In this document: one piece after another, positions 1 to 8,517 of the stretch | Position numbering within the stretch: the first letter of the stretch is position 1 | Layout of the letters: the number at the start of each line of letters is the position of its first letter | DNA from: Pleurocapsa sp. PCC 7327 | GTDB taxonomy: Bacteria; Cyanobacteriota; Cyanobacteriia; Cyanobacteriales; Microcystaceae | Length of the DNA stretch: 64,000 nt | Direction: 5' to 3' | Assembly: GCF_000317025.1 (NCBI RefSeq) | Contig: NC_019689.1 | Location: 3,077,501-3,141,500, forward strand | Translations under genes and position numbers: made by a program | The notes under the pieces: model-generated | Told to the model about the DNA's origin: nothing | Seen by the model: the letters and a program-made list of their open reading frames with translations, nothing else | Database searches by the model: none

Positions 1-1737
1 GAGGGTTGTGAGGACGGGTAAGGCTGACTTACTCGCCGTGATGACGATTCCCTTATTCTTGGTTTCCAGCGCCCATTCATAACATGCCTGGATGCTGTTG
101 GCATCGCAGGGGAATAAGGGAAAGACATTGCCATTGCGCATCATGGCGGCAAAGTAATTTTCCACCTCCGGACGTTGGTGCGTCCAACCGTTGCGCCCTT
201 GCTCTAAGGCTCCCGCAGTGAATAGAGTAATGGTAGAAGGGGTGGGACGGCGCAATTCTGCCATTGCCTGAGTCACGGTTTGCCAAACTGGTAAACCATT
301 GATGACAAAAGATTCGTAGGAACACCACAACGTCCGCGCGCCAAATAAGGCTAAACTAGCAGCCAACCCCGCACAAGCATCTTCGCTTAAGGGTTCATAG
401 ACTTGCCCCTTGGGCGCTTGGAAATAAGTATCGTCGGGAGTGGGATGAATGATTTTAAGTCCCACGTTGACGTTGTTAATTCCAGAAGCAGCATTTCCAT
501 CTGCATTGGTAATCACAAAGTTGGGGTCTTTTTTCCCGACGTAAACGATTAATTCTCCCATTGCAGTCGTCGCGACTTTTTTCTCGCTTCTAAGGGGGAA
601 TTCTTGGAGAGGTAATTCGCCTAGGTCGGGTAAGGGAAATTCTTTTTCCGTGACGACATGATGGGATGCCGGACCGCCAGCCGAACGTTCAAAGTTGGTG
701 CGGACTAATTCCCAAGCTTCGGGAGGTAAGGCACGTTCTTTGAGGGCGCTGACAATGTAACCGTTTTCTAGAGAATCTCCAGGATAGAGGTTGTGAGATT
801 GTGCGCCCCGTTTGTGAACGCCTGCGCCTTTGAGTTGTTTGACGATGAGGACGGTTAGCTTGCCACTCATTGCCGATTTAGCGGCTTTATCGGTGGCTTC
901 TAGAACGGCTTGAACGAATTCTAAACGTTTTTGGAAGGAAAATCTGGTGCTATCGACGTAATCCCCAGGTTGGTTGGCATCGTCGAAGTCTTCGGCGTTG
1001 ACGAGAATGACTTCTTGGAAACCATTGCCTTTCCAGTATTCGATCATTTCTGCGTTGGGTTTGGTGGAAACCATGCTGTGGTGTTCTTGGGAATAGCCGT
1101 TCCACACGAGGATGGGCAGGAAGTTGGTGACGTCGGGATAGGCAGTATGGAAGTGAGCAAAGCTACTCATGACATAGGGTTCGCCCAAACCGCCATCGCC
1201 GATGGTGACGGGGAAGAGTACGTCGGGATGCAATTTTGCACCAGCCATAGCAAAATGCTGTCCTTGTCCGAGGGGTCCGGCAGGATTGAGGAGTCCGGGA
1301 ATTTGTCCCGATAAATGTCCCAAGAGTCCGTGCATTTCTCGGAATCGCTCCCCCAGTTGCTGTACGGTTTTGATGCCCATGTCTTCTAGGGAGCGATCGA
1401 GAAACATGGTGCTGTAAAATCCTGGAGCGTGGTGTCCGACTTCAGTGATAATGTTTTTGTAACCTAACATGACAAGGGCGGCAATTCCCTCAGCAATGCT
1501 GGCAAATCCGCCGGGGTGTCCTGATTCTTTGGTGGCGGTGGTTTGTAAGGTCAGGTATCGCAATGCATCGGCGGCGAGGAGGGTTTGATAGACGGCAATC
1601 GGATCGCTGGGCGAACTAATAGCAGTCTGTCCGGGCGCGATCGCCGCTTCTTTTCCATACTTTTCAAAGTCAGGCAAACTATCGCCAAAATGCTGAATGC
1701 CTTGACAAAAAGTAGGGATTCTGCTAGCAACTGTCAT
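1..1737 (-). CDS. xfp: Phosphoketolase, C-terminus cut by window edge
   Basis: A thiamine-diphosphate enzyme that cleaves xylulose 5-phosphate or fructose 6-phosphate with phosphate to acetyl phosphate plus a C3 or C4 sugar phosphate. About 579 N-terminal residues are present of roughly 800 usual for the family. Visible signatures include SGHPGGFASIAEGIAAL, TEVGHHAPGFYSTMFLDRS, LGHLSGQIPGLLNPAGPLGQ, TIGDGGLGEP and KQLKGAGVHKRGAQSHNLYP, all characteristic of phosphoketolases, which separates it from transketolase. The ATG at 1737 is preceded by an AAGGGG ribosome-binding site. In cyanobacteria this enzyme offers a carbon-saving route to acetyl-CoA. The gene runs off the left edge, so whether it is intact cannot be judged. 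The long opposite-strand frames over it are shadows. Confidence 0.95.
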   Translation of the reverse strand, partial: MTVASRIPTFCQGIQHFGDSLPDFEKYGKEAAIAPGQTAISSPSDPIAVYQTLLAADALRYLTLQTTATKESGHPGGFASIAEGIAALVMLGYKNIITEVGHHAPGFYSTMFLDRSLEDMGIKTVQQLGERFREMHGLLGHLSGQIPGLLNPAGPLGQGQHFAMAGAKLHPDVLFPVTIGDGGLGEPYVMSSFAHFHTAYPDVTNFLPILVWNGYSQEHHSMVSTKPNAEMIEYWKGNGFQEVILVNAEDFDDANQPGDYVDSTRFSFQKRLEFVQAVLEATDKAAKSAMSGKLTVLIVKQLKGAGVHKRGAQSHNLYPGDSLENGYIVSALKERALPPEAWELVRTNFERSAGGPASHHVVTEKEFPLPDLGELPLQEFPLRSEKKVATTAMGELIVYVGKKDPNFVITNADGNAASGINNVNVGLKIIHPTPDDTYFQAPKGQVYEPLSEDACAGLAASLALFGARTLWCSYESFVINGLPVWQTVTQAMAELRRPTPSTITLFTAGALEQGRNGWTHQRPEVENYFAAMMRNGNVFPLFPCDANSIQACYEWALETKNKGIVITASKSALPVLTTL

Positions 1738-2018
1738 TTTATTAAATACCCCTTCTCATTACTGCAATTATTAAATAAATCTTACAGTTTAGTTAGGGAA
1801 GATAGCAGTGTATCGCCACAATCGTCGCTCGCAAGAGTGCAGGGTATGACACTTGCAGACAGGGGCTTTTGCCACTAAAAAATCTTTTTATCAGAAAAAA
1901 TTATGACAGTTACAAGAAATTTCAAGAAGTCAATCGGGCTTAGCTTGAAGATTCGAGCGCATAATTAAAGATGAAGAATTTTAAAATTACTGCAATCGAA
2001 ACTCAAGGGACAAGCAAT

Positions 2019-2168
2019 ATGGAAATGAGTTGGTTGGATTTTGCGCTCATAACTCTGTTTAATGCTACTTTATGTATTCTTTTGCCGAGACTGGTAACGC
2101 TAAACTGGTCGTTTGGTCAGCAAGAAAATAAGCAATTAAATATAAAGCGATCGCAGATCGTTCATTAG
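2019..2168 (+). CDS. Possible small membrane protein, unknown
   Basis: A 49-residue frame starting MEMSWLDFALITLFNATLCILLPRLV, followed by a short polar tail. One hydrophobic segment fills residues 6-27. I prefer the ATG at 2019 because AAGGG lies about 9 bases upstream; the same frame can start at 1971. I do not recognise the family. Its last codons overlap one arm of a strong hairpin that probably terminates the opposing rpsU gene, which argues against a real gene. It could be a genuine cyanobacterial one-helix protein or a chance frame. Confidence 0.25.
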   Translation: MEMSWLDFALITLFNATLCILLPRLVTLNWSFGQQENKQLNIKRSQIVH

Positions 2169-2191
2169 GCGGATTTGACATCTGCGATCGC
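2140..2191 (-). terminator. Probable rho-independent terminator of rpsU
   Basis: Perfect 12-bp inverted repeat GCGATCGCAGAT (2147-2158) and its complement (2180-2191). Read on the minus strand, downstream of rpsU, the stem is followed by a T-rich run at 2140-2146. The arms contain the HIP1 octamer, so part of the symmetry could reflect HIP1 abundance. Confidence 0.5.
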
Positions 2192-2224
2192 AACCGAGTA
2201 TATCAACCCACAGTTAAGTAATAA

Positions 2225-2416
2225 TTAGCGATAACGAAAACGTCGTTTGCGCTGTTTATGTTTGGCAAGGGCTTTACGCTTTTCTTTTTCTATTGGCGTT
2301 TCAAAATGCCGTTTCTTTCTCATGTCCTGGAAGATCCCCGCTTTAGAAACCTGACGTTTAAATCGTCTTAGGGCGGATTCAATTCCTTCGTTCTCACCCA
2401 AAACTACTTGAGTCAT
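2225..2416 (-). CDS. rpsU: 30S ribosomal protein S21
   Basis: A 63-residue basic protein beginning [20 protein letters not shown], the classic S21 start, with a lysine/arginine-rich tail ([12 protein letters not shown]). It joins the 30S subunit near the mRNA exit path and the anti-Shine-Dalgarno region. I moved the start to 2416 from the longer frame because GGAGGAGC sits directly upstream and the family begins at MTQVV. It lies downstream of an RRM-protein gene on the same strand, an arrangement known from other cyanobacteria, with a terminator-like hairpin between the two. Confidence 0.95.
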   Translation of the reverse strand: MTQVVLGENEGIESALRRFKRQVSKAGIFQDMRKKRHFETPIEKEKRKALAKHKQRKRRFRYR

Positions 2417-2452
2417 GCTTGTTGCTCCTCCTATGAATGGTGAAACGCTGAA

Positions 2453-2503
2453 AAACAAAAAAAGCCTCTAGCAGAGTAGCGCAGTTACTTTCATCTGCTA
2501 GAG
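2453..2503 (-). terminator. Hairpin plus T-run between rbp and rpsU
   Basis: Perfect 10-bp inverted repeat: CTCTAGCAGA at 2466-2475 and its complement at 2494-2503, with an 18-base loop. Read in the direction of rbp, the stem is followed by GCTTTTTTTGTTTTT, so it is a textbook intrinsic terminator. It should end most rbp transcripts and limit read-through into rpsU, or act as an attenuator. Confidence 0.8.
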
Positions 2504-2532
2504 ACCCTGAAATTCAAGCTTTAAGTAAAAAC

Positions 2533-2832
2533 TTAATAACGACGATTGCTGCGGCGATTGTTACCCCAGCTACCAGAGGAACCTCTTTCTTCGCGGGGTT
2601 TTGCCTTGTTAACTTTCAAGTCGCGCCCCATCCATTGGGCCCCATCAAGTGCTTCAATGGCAGTCGTTTCTTCTGCCTCTGTTCCCATTTCTACAAAAGC
2701 AAATCCTCGCGGGCGACCTGTTTCTCGGTCGGTAGGCATCTGAACGCGATTGACAGTTCCATATTCTTTAAAAACTCGTTCGAGGTCTTCTTGGGTAACC
2801 TCATAGGATAAATTTCCAACATAGATCGACAT
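2533..2832 (-). CDS. rbp: RRM-type RNA-binding protein (cyanobacterial Rbp)
   Basis: A 99-residue protein with one RNA recognition motif. The RNP2 motif is IYVGNL (residues 3-8) and the RNP1 motif is RGFAFVEM (about 43-50), with a short C-terminal tail rich in Gly, Ser, Arg and Asn. Such glycine-tailed Rbp proteins bind single-stranded RNA, and several are cold-inducible in cyanobacteria. The roughly 390-base region upstream has no gene and would hold the promoter and leader. rpsU follows on the same strand past a terminator-like hairpin, matching the rbp-rpsU linkage known in Anabaena. Confidence 0.92.
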   Translation of the reverse strand: MSIYVGNLSYEVTQEDLERVFKEYGTVNRVQMPTDRETGRPRGFAFVEMGTEAEETTAIEALDGAQWMGRDLKVNKAKPREERGSSGSWGNNRRSNRRY

Positions 2833-3226
2833 AAGCTGTCTCCAAATTCAAGGAGTGTAGAGAGGTTAGATCCGGAGAAACACTTGTCGCTAAAGCAAAT
2901 CGGGGTTTCAGAACCGAAAATAATCCTTACTCTATGACTATAACACAGCAACATAGAGGGAGTTATTATAAATCTGTTGTTGAATAGATTAGGCTTGGTA
3001 ATAGGGTTTAGAATTGGGTATTCTGTCCAAAAGTCAGGAAATTACCGTACCATTCCCAAGAAGCCGAGCGCTTTTACACCAATTGGTAAGCAAACATAAA
3101 TTAAGTTAAACTAACAGTCTTGGTGGACAACGATCGAGATCTAGTGTCTCTAAAGATCCATTGCCCACTCTTGTATCCTAGAAGAATAGCAAACCGTTCT
3201 TTAGTTTGCCTCAAGACGGGAAAGCG

Positions 3227-3586
3227 CTATTGTTCTTCTACATCAATCCAAATACTTCCCTCTTCCACGCGAACGGGAAAAACTGGCAGTGCGCTTTGGC
3301 GCGAAATCATCCCCAGTGCTTTCCCGACGCCGGGGGGCCAAGGACTCCACTCCTTAACATCGCCTGTACGCAAGTCAAAAGCGCTGCGATGCCAAGGGCA
3401 AACGATCGCTCCATCTTCAGTTATTTTGCCATTCTTCAAGGGCAGTTTCAGATGAGGGCAGGTATTATCTACCGCGTAAAGCTGTCCTTCAAGGTTGAGA
3501 AGCAGAACGTTACGCTTGCCAACTTTCACGACTTGCCGTTCGCCTGTAGGGAGGGATTCAACAGAAAGAACTTTAGTCCAGGTCAT
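3227..3586 (-). CDS. Rieske [2Fe-2S] protein, NirD-like
   Basis: A 119-residue soluble protein that is essentially one Rieske domain. The cluster ligands are visible as C43-x-H45 (CPHL) and C63-x-x-H66 (CPWH). There is no signal peptide or membrane anchor, so this is not the cytochrome b6f Rieske subunit; it resembles NirD or dioxygenase-type ferredoxins. A strong AAGGAGGT site precedes the ATG at 3586. No obvious redox partner is adjacent: the upstream gene on the same strand encodes a CPBP protease. The partner enzyme is unknown. Confidence 0.88.
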   Translation of the reverse strand: MTWTKVLSVESLPTGERQVVKVGKRNVLLLNLEGQLYAVDNTCPHLKLPLKNGKITEDGAIVCPWHRSAFDLRTGDVKEWSPWPPGVGKALGMISRQSALPVFPVRVEEGSIWIDVEEQ

Positions 3587-3637
3587 GAGACCTCCTTTCC
3601 TAGTCTTCTGCTTTAAGTTTAGTCGCGATCGCCGAGT

Positions 3638-5188
3638 TTATCCCGCACCGCTGCCTAAAACGAACAGACTTAACAAGGTTCCGCCATTCCAAAGACTGTG
3701 GAGCAAAATGGAAGAAAGGAGATTGCGCGATCGCGTATAAACCACCCCTAAGACAATGCCTAGAGTTGCCAGAGGTAAGACCTCCGATAAATTCAAATGG
3801 GCAATTGCAAATACTATACTGCTAATCGCGATCGCGCCCCAAACTGGCAGATAGCGAGTCAGAGAAGGCAGTAAAAAACCTCGAAAGATAATTTCTTCAA
3901 AGACTGGTGCTGCTACTGAAGCAGTGAAGAAAAATATCGCTAAAACCCATTTATCTTGTGCCTGTAGGGCAAGGGAAAGGAGTGGATTGCTTCCACCTTT
4001 TCCTTGCCAAAAAAGTTGATTAGCGAGGGAAACGACAAACACTAACGGTAAAGCAACTAAATAGCCGCCTATGCCCCACAAAATCCAACTGCTCAGCCAT
4101 TGAAATCGAAACCAATCTTTTGCTAGCGGTAAAAAAGATTTGACTGAGAAATATAACACTAATAACTCGCTAGCCGCTATTAAAATATAGTCAACTAGAA
4201 CATAAATTGCCTTTTTTAGCAAGCTCATATTACTCATTGCGATCGGAGATAATCCTATCTCTAAAAATATTAAAGGAAAAGCAATTTGACTGATAAAGAA
4301 AAACCCAACTAGAACTTGCCAAATAGTTTCTCCGTCCCATGGTGTTTGCCAAGGATTATTATTTACAGAACCCAAAAGAGAGTCCTTTTTTTTAGTCAAC
4401 CATTGAACTAAAAGAAATATTAGAATTCCAAAGCCAATAATTCCTCCTAATAGCGGGAAAGCATTAATCAGTGCTAGTTTTATCAAAACTTGTCGAGCAA
4501 TTTTTTGTTCGTTTTGCCGAAGATTGGATAAATCGTCAAGACGGTTTTGCGCTTGATAAAGTTTTTCCAATGCTTGATAGCGGAACCAACCTTTTAGTTG
4601 ACTTTTAATGATAAGTTCCGAACCGGGCAAAACTGCTGGCGGTTCGCTCCACAACCCTTTTAAAACCTTTGCAGTTTGTATCATATCTTCTGGAGCATCT
4701 TTAGTTTGTGACTCTTCGATTACATCGTTCCAGATTTTTAATGAATTCTTAGTTTCTCCTAATTGGGTTTCTATAATTCCTAAGTTAATCTTGATTTGAT
4801 TAATTGACTGTTTTTCTCGCTGTATCGATTGCTTCAATAGTTCTAACTCTCCTGTGGTTTCCGATCCCGGAGGGAGAACTTGAACTTGATAACTAGCTAG
4901 TTGGTTTTTGAGTTTTTCGAAATTTTTTTCAGCTAATGTTTTAGCCTCTTGATATTGTTTTTTAGCATTTACATAGGGTTCATCTCCAAGAATATATTTA
5001 AGAGAATCATCTTTTTTTTGAACGATCGTATCTAGCTTAACTTCTGAGGCATGAAGCGTTAAATTTGCCAAATAAAGCTCTAAATTTGCTTGTACTTGAG
5101 GTTCAGTAATACTTGTCACTAACGACAAAAAAACAGGCAAGAGTGACACAACAGTTAGTATGGATAAAATAATTCGTTTGATATTCAT
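3638..5188 (-). CDS. CPBP-family intramembrane glutamic protease
   Basis: A 516-residue membrane protein. An N-terminal helix (residues 7-25) is followed by a long, partly coiled-coil extracytoplasmic segment (about 45-235), then several hydrophobic helices. The CPBP/Abi motifs lie near the C-terminus: EEIIFRG (EExxxR), FAIAHL (FxxxH) and HSLWN (HxxxN). The family includes CAAX-prenyl proteases and bacteriocin-immunity proteins. The large N-terminal coiled extension is typical of cyanobacterial members. It is followed on the same strand by the Rieske gene about 50 bases away. The substrate is unknown. Confidence 0.88.
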   Translation of the reverse strand: MNIKRIILSILTVVSLLPVFLSLVTSITEPQVQANLELYLANLTLHASEVKLDTIVQKKDDSLKYILGDEPYVNAKKQYQEAKTLAEKNFEKLKNQLASYQVQVLPPGSETTGELELLKQSIQREKQSINQIKINLGIIETQLGETKNSLKIWNDVIEESQTKDAPEDMIQTAKVLKGLWSEPPAVLPGSELIIKSQLKGWFRYQALEKLYQAQNRLDDLSNLRQNEQKIARQVLIKLALINAFPLLGGIIGFGILIFLLVQWLTKKKDSLLGSVNNNPWQTPWDGETIWQVLVGFFFISQIAFPLIFLEIGLSPIAMSNMSLLKKAIYVLVDYILIAASELLVLYFSVKSFLPLAKDWFRFQWLSSWILWGIGGYLVALPLVFVVSLANQLFWQGKGGSNPLLSLALQAQDKWVLAIFFFTASVAAPVFEEIIFRGFLLPSLTRYLPVWGAIAISSIVFAIAHLNLSEVLPLATLGIVLGVVYTRSRNLLSSILLHSLWNGGTLLSLFVLGSGAG

Positions 5189-5214
5189 CTATTTCCCTTA
5201 GAATTTAATTGAAA

Positions 5215-6762
5215 TTATAGTCCAGAAATAATCAAAGTAAATCCTTCCACAGTCCCAAAAGAGTGGCTATTAGGTAATTGTAATATTTCTAGAGTTGTTC
5301 GATCTAAAAGCATGTAAGTTGTTCTCGATTTTAACTGCTGTAATGTGGCTACATCTTTAGCAATAACTTGGCGATCGCTATAAAAATCTAAACTTGGGCG
5401 ATTGTAAGCAAAAGAGGTATAAACTTTTGTATTAGGAGGTGTATGCGTTTGAATTAAAGCAGCGACAGGTTTTACCGGGAAAGCTTCATTTAACTCCCAA
5501 ACCCAAGATTTAGAAGTTACAAACAATAACAAAGTTAGATAGATTCCAAGATACAAAATTGGGATGAAAATTCGATGGTTCTGTTGAATTTTCCAAGCAG
5601 TAACAACCATCGTTAGCATTAAAACTACAGCCATTACTATTAAAACTGGCTGAGGAGCGGTTAGGAATAAGTAAATACTACCTCCTAAAGCAGTAACAGC
5701 TAAAAAGATAAAAAGACCGACAAAATATTTTGAGTACTTTCTATTATTTTGCCAAAGTTTTTCTAAGTAAGCGCCAACTGCAAGCGCTACAAAAGGATAA
5801 ACGGGCATGATATACCAAGGAAGTTTAGTGCCCATCAAAGAAATCGTTCCCATGTATATAATTGAACCAATAAGAACTAAACTTCCCCAACTCTTACTGC
5901 GTTGTTGCCAAGCAAGAAAAACTCCTCCCGGCAAAAATAATAACCAGGGAACCGTATATTTGATTAATTCAACAAAATAATACCAAAATTCTCTCTGATG
6001 TCCATCTAGTGAAGTCGATAAGCGATCGAAGCTTTGCGAATAAAAATGAACCTGAATAAATAAATCTCCATAATGCTGTATTTGTAGCAAGTACCAAACT
6101 ATAACGGGGAGAAAACCGAGAGAAATTCCCAACCACAAATAAAAACTTTTTAATAACTTTATTTGCTTATTAACTAAGAGAAAAATCCCTGCGATCGCGC
6201 TCAATATAAGTACCAAAACCCCCTTAGTTAAAGCAATTGCTCCCAATCCAATTCCAACGCCAATGCAAGTGCGATCGTTCTGACGTGCTTTTAATAAACA
6301 CCACAGAGAGAAGATCGAAAAAGTATTAATTGCCCCATCCAACATTGCCAGTCGTCCGTGACGCACGACAGGTAAAAGTGTTAAATAAACTAAAGCACTA
6401 AAAACGGCTGGAAGGCGATAAGAAAAAACTTTTCTGCCTAATAAATAAAGCAAAGGAACGCCGCAAGCAGTTAACAAAGCACCAGGCAGGCGTGTAGTAA
6501 ACTCATTAATTCCTCCCCAATGATAGCTAATAGTAATTAACCACATCATTAAAGGAGGTTTGAGTAGAAAAGGCTCTCCTAAATAAGTTGGATAAAGCCA
6601 ATTTCCAGACCGCAACATATCTCTGGCAACGATACCATAATATCCCTCATCCCAATCTCGCAGAGGCAAATTTCCTAAAGCAACTAGCCACAGAAAAATT
6701 GCAGCAATAGATAATCCCAAAAGCAATTTTAATTCTGACTTTACTGATTTGTCATTGGTCAT
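5215..6762 (-). CDS. GT-C glycosyltransferase (GT39/ArnT-like)
   Basis: A 515-residue polytopic membrane protein with about 11-12 hydrophobic helices and a small soluble C-terminal domain. The first extracytoplasmic loop carries the acidic GT-C motif in RDWDEGYYGIVARDM, as in dolichyl-phosphate mannosyltransferases and ArnT. GT-C enzymes move a sugar from a polyprenyl-phosphate carrier to a lipid or protein on the outer face of the membrane. It sits 25 bases upstream of the CPBP protease gene on the same strand and next to further GT-C-like genes, so an envelope-glycan block is likely. The acceptor cannot be told from sequence. Confidence 0.88.
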   Translation of the reverse strand: MTNDKSVKSELKLLLGLSIAAIFLWLVALGNLPLRDWDEGYYGIVARDMLRSGNWLYPTYLGEPFLLKPPLMMWLITISYHWGGINEFTTRLPGALLTACGVPLLYLLGRKVFSYRLPAVFSALVYLTLLPVVRHGRLAMLDGAINTFSIFSLWCLLKARQNDRTCIGVGIGLGAIALTKGVLVLILSAIAGIFLLVNKQIKLLKSFYLWLGISLGFLPVIVWYLLQIQHYGDLFIQVHFYSQSFDRLSTSLDGHQREFWYYFVELIKYTVPWLLFLPGGVFLAWQQRSKSWGSLVLIGSIIYMGTISLMGTKLPWYIMPVYPFVALAVGAYLEKLWQNNRKYSKYFVGLFIFLAVTALGGSIYLFLTAPQPVLIVMAVVLMLTMVVTAWKIQQNHRIFIPILYLGIYLTLLLFVTSKSWVWELNEAFPVKPVAALIQTHTPPNTKVYTSFAYNRPSLDFYSDRQVIAKDVATLQQLKSRTTYMLLDRTTLEILQLPNSHSFGTVEGFTLIISGL

Positions 6763-6900
6763 TCGATGAAAGAATTTTGGATTTTAGATTTTGGATTGAG
6801 GATTGTTAGTAGTTAGTAGTTAATTCTCTCCCAGTCCCCCAACTCCCCCACACTTCCCTCTCCCTCTGCGCCTGAAGCGCCTCTGGGTGAAATAAAAAAA
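6763..6900. other. Intergenic low-complexity spacer
   Basis: Between two membrane-protein genes. It contains near-repeats of GATTTTGGATT and a pyrimidine-rich run (CCAGTCCCCCAACTCCCCCA), a kind of junk spacer common in cyanobacterial genomes. I see no promoter or structured RNA. Confidence 0.4.
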
Positions 6901-8517
6901 TCAGGACTGTTTTAAAATCGGTTCTACTTCCTGACGAAAACCTTCCCAAGCAAGCAAAGCAGAAGTATCGGAAGCAACTCCCCGTTGCATGAAAATAACC
7001 CCATCTTGACAGCCTACCATTCCATAACTACCCTGCTCTAATAACCGTGCGATCGCGCCAACCAGATCTCGCAATCGATCTCGGTCATCTTCAAAAGCAA
7101 CTTGGTACTGCTGAAGTTGTCGTAAATCGGCAATAACATAATCGACACTAACCTTTTCTCCCGCATCATTAATTAACTCTAGCGACGGAAACCCCAACAT
7201 TTCCCGACGACCAGAAATATGCGGAACGATGTGACGGGTTGCCGATACACTAGCATCTGGGGGAATTTTTGCCAAAAATGAGTTAATAATGCTTGCACGT
7301 TGCCACTGTTGCAATGGCGAAGCATAAACCCAAGGATCGAATGAATCGGGAATGAGAAAAGACAAGGCGCGATGGGGATTAGAGGTTAATGCAAAAAAGA
7401 TGGATACACCGATGCAAAACGCCCAAAAACGTCTCAACCTAAGCTTAAAAGCATCAGTATTATACGACCACCAAATAATTGCGCCATAAAATAGTCCCGG
7501 CACCACAGTTAGGGCAAAGCGCATATTCATCGACAATGCCCAATAGTCGTCTCGCAGCAACAGCACCAGTAACGGTGCAGCAATTAGCATCCAAGTAGAT
7601 GGCGAAATAAGAGGGACAAGCGCAAGGGGAAGAGAATGATTGAAAATGTATTGAATCGTTCTGCCCAAGGGAGTAACGATTTCCAGCAAAAGTTGCCAGG
7701 GTTTACTTATAATTGCCCACAGTACCTCTAAACTGGAAGTTTGATCGCCCTCGACAAAGTTACCGAACTGTTTGACTAGAAACCTCCCAGAGACATCATG
7801 GGAAAATAGAGGCATCACTTTGCTAGTAATGACGATGGCATAGCTAAAACTGAGGATGCAGACAGCTAGACCAATCCAAGGATAACGCTCGCTGGCGATG
7901 AGATAAAATCCAATGCCGAACAGAAGAATGCCCGCATCCTCTCGCACTGCCAAAATTAATGCAGCTAGTCCCCAAAACCACCACCAGGAACGCTTTTCTA
8001 AAGCTAGCAGCAGCCCAAATGTAAACAAAGGTAACTGACAGAGGTCTTGAAAATTTCCCAATGTCGGACCAATGACTGCCTTGGTGCCATAAAAGCCTGC
8101 CATAATTATTACTGACAGTTTGGGGTCGAGGCGCTGACGAGCTAATATATACAGAACGACTCCCGCAGCCGTTATCAGGGTCACATTCAAAGCTAGTAGA
8201 GTGCCTGCTGACGGGAGAATCGCATAGATAGGCAACCACAGCAATAAGGCGGGCGTAAAATGTTGCCCCAAGCGATGGTAGGAAACCTCTGGGATGGGAA
8301 CAGAAATAGACTCGCTAGATGAAAGAGAACTTTGAAAGAATCTACCGTGGATGCCGTTCCAAAAAACTTGATTGAAAATACCTTGGTCGAAAGAACTATA
8401 GGAAGGGTAATAACTGTAGTGACGATGGAGTACGAGGATTAACTCGACAGTGAAGAATATAATAGCAGCCGCGATCGCAGCGCGATCGATGCTTAGTTTC
8501 TTAAGCTTTGCAATCAT
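6901..8517 (-). CDS. DUF2079 polytopic membrane protein
   Basis: A 538-residue membrane protein with about 10-12 hydrophobic helices. The N-terminal loop contains HRHYSYYPSYSSFDQGIFNQVFW, and the SFDQGIFNQ segment is the hallmark of the DUF2079 family, thought to be GT-C-fold glycosyltransferases. The C-terminal 130 residues form a soluble domain (ATRHIVPHISGR...). The ATG overlaps the TGA of the upstream gene (8514-8517), implying translational coupling. The biochemical function is unknown; envelope glycan assembly is inferred from neighbours. Confidence 0.85.
   Translation of the reverse strand: MIAKLKKLSIDRAAIAAAIIFFTVELILVLHRHYSYYPSYSSFDQGIFNQVFWNGIHGRFFQSSLSSSESISVPIPEVSYHRLGQHFTPALLLWLPIYAILPSAGTLLALNVTLITAAGVVLYILARQRLDPKLSVIIMAGFYGTKAVIGPTLGNFQDLCQLPLFTFGLLLALEKRSWWWFWGLAALILAVREDAGILLFGIGFYLIASERYPWIGLAVCILSFSYAIVITSKVMPLFSHDVSGRFLVKQFGNFVEGDQTSSLEVLWAIISKPWQLLLEIVTPLGRTIQYIFNHSLPLALVPLISPSTWMLIAAPLLVLLLRDDYWALSMNMRFALTVVPGLFYGAIIWWSYNTDAFKLRLRRFWAFCIGVSIFFALTSNPHRALSFLIPDSFDPWVYASPLQQWQRASIINSFLAKIPPDASVSATRHIVPHISGRREMLGFPSLELINDAGEKVSVDYVIADLRQLQQYQVAFEDDRDRLRDLVGAIARLLEQGSYGMVGCQDGVIFMQRGVASDTSALLAWEGFRQEVEPILKQS

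Noticed and set aside
931-1417. Plus-strand frames at the left end
   Set aside because: They lie antisense to the phosphoketolase gene, whose conserved motifs prove the minus-strand reading.
3187-3212. Terminator between rbp region and Rieske gene (GCAAAC/GTTTGC stem)
   Set aside because: Only a 6-bp stem with no good T-run; too weak to list.
3120-3616. Plus-strand frames over the Rieske gene
   Set aside because: Antisense to a clear Rieske domain with strong ribosome site.
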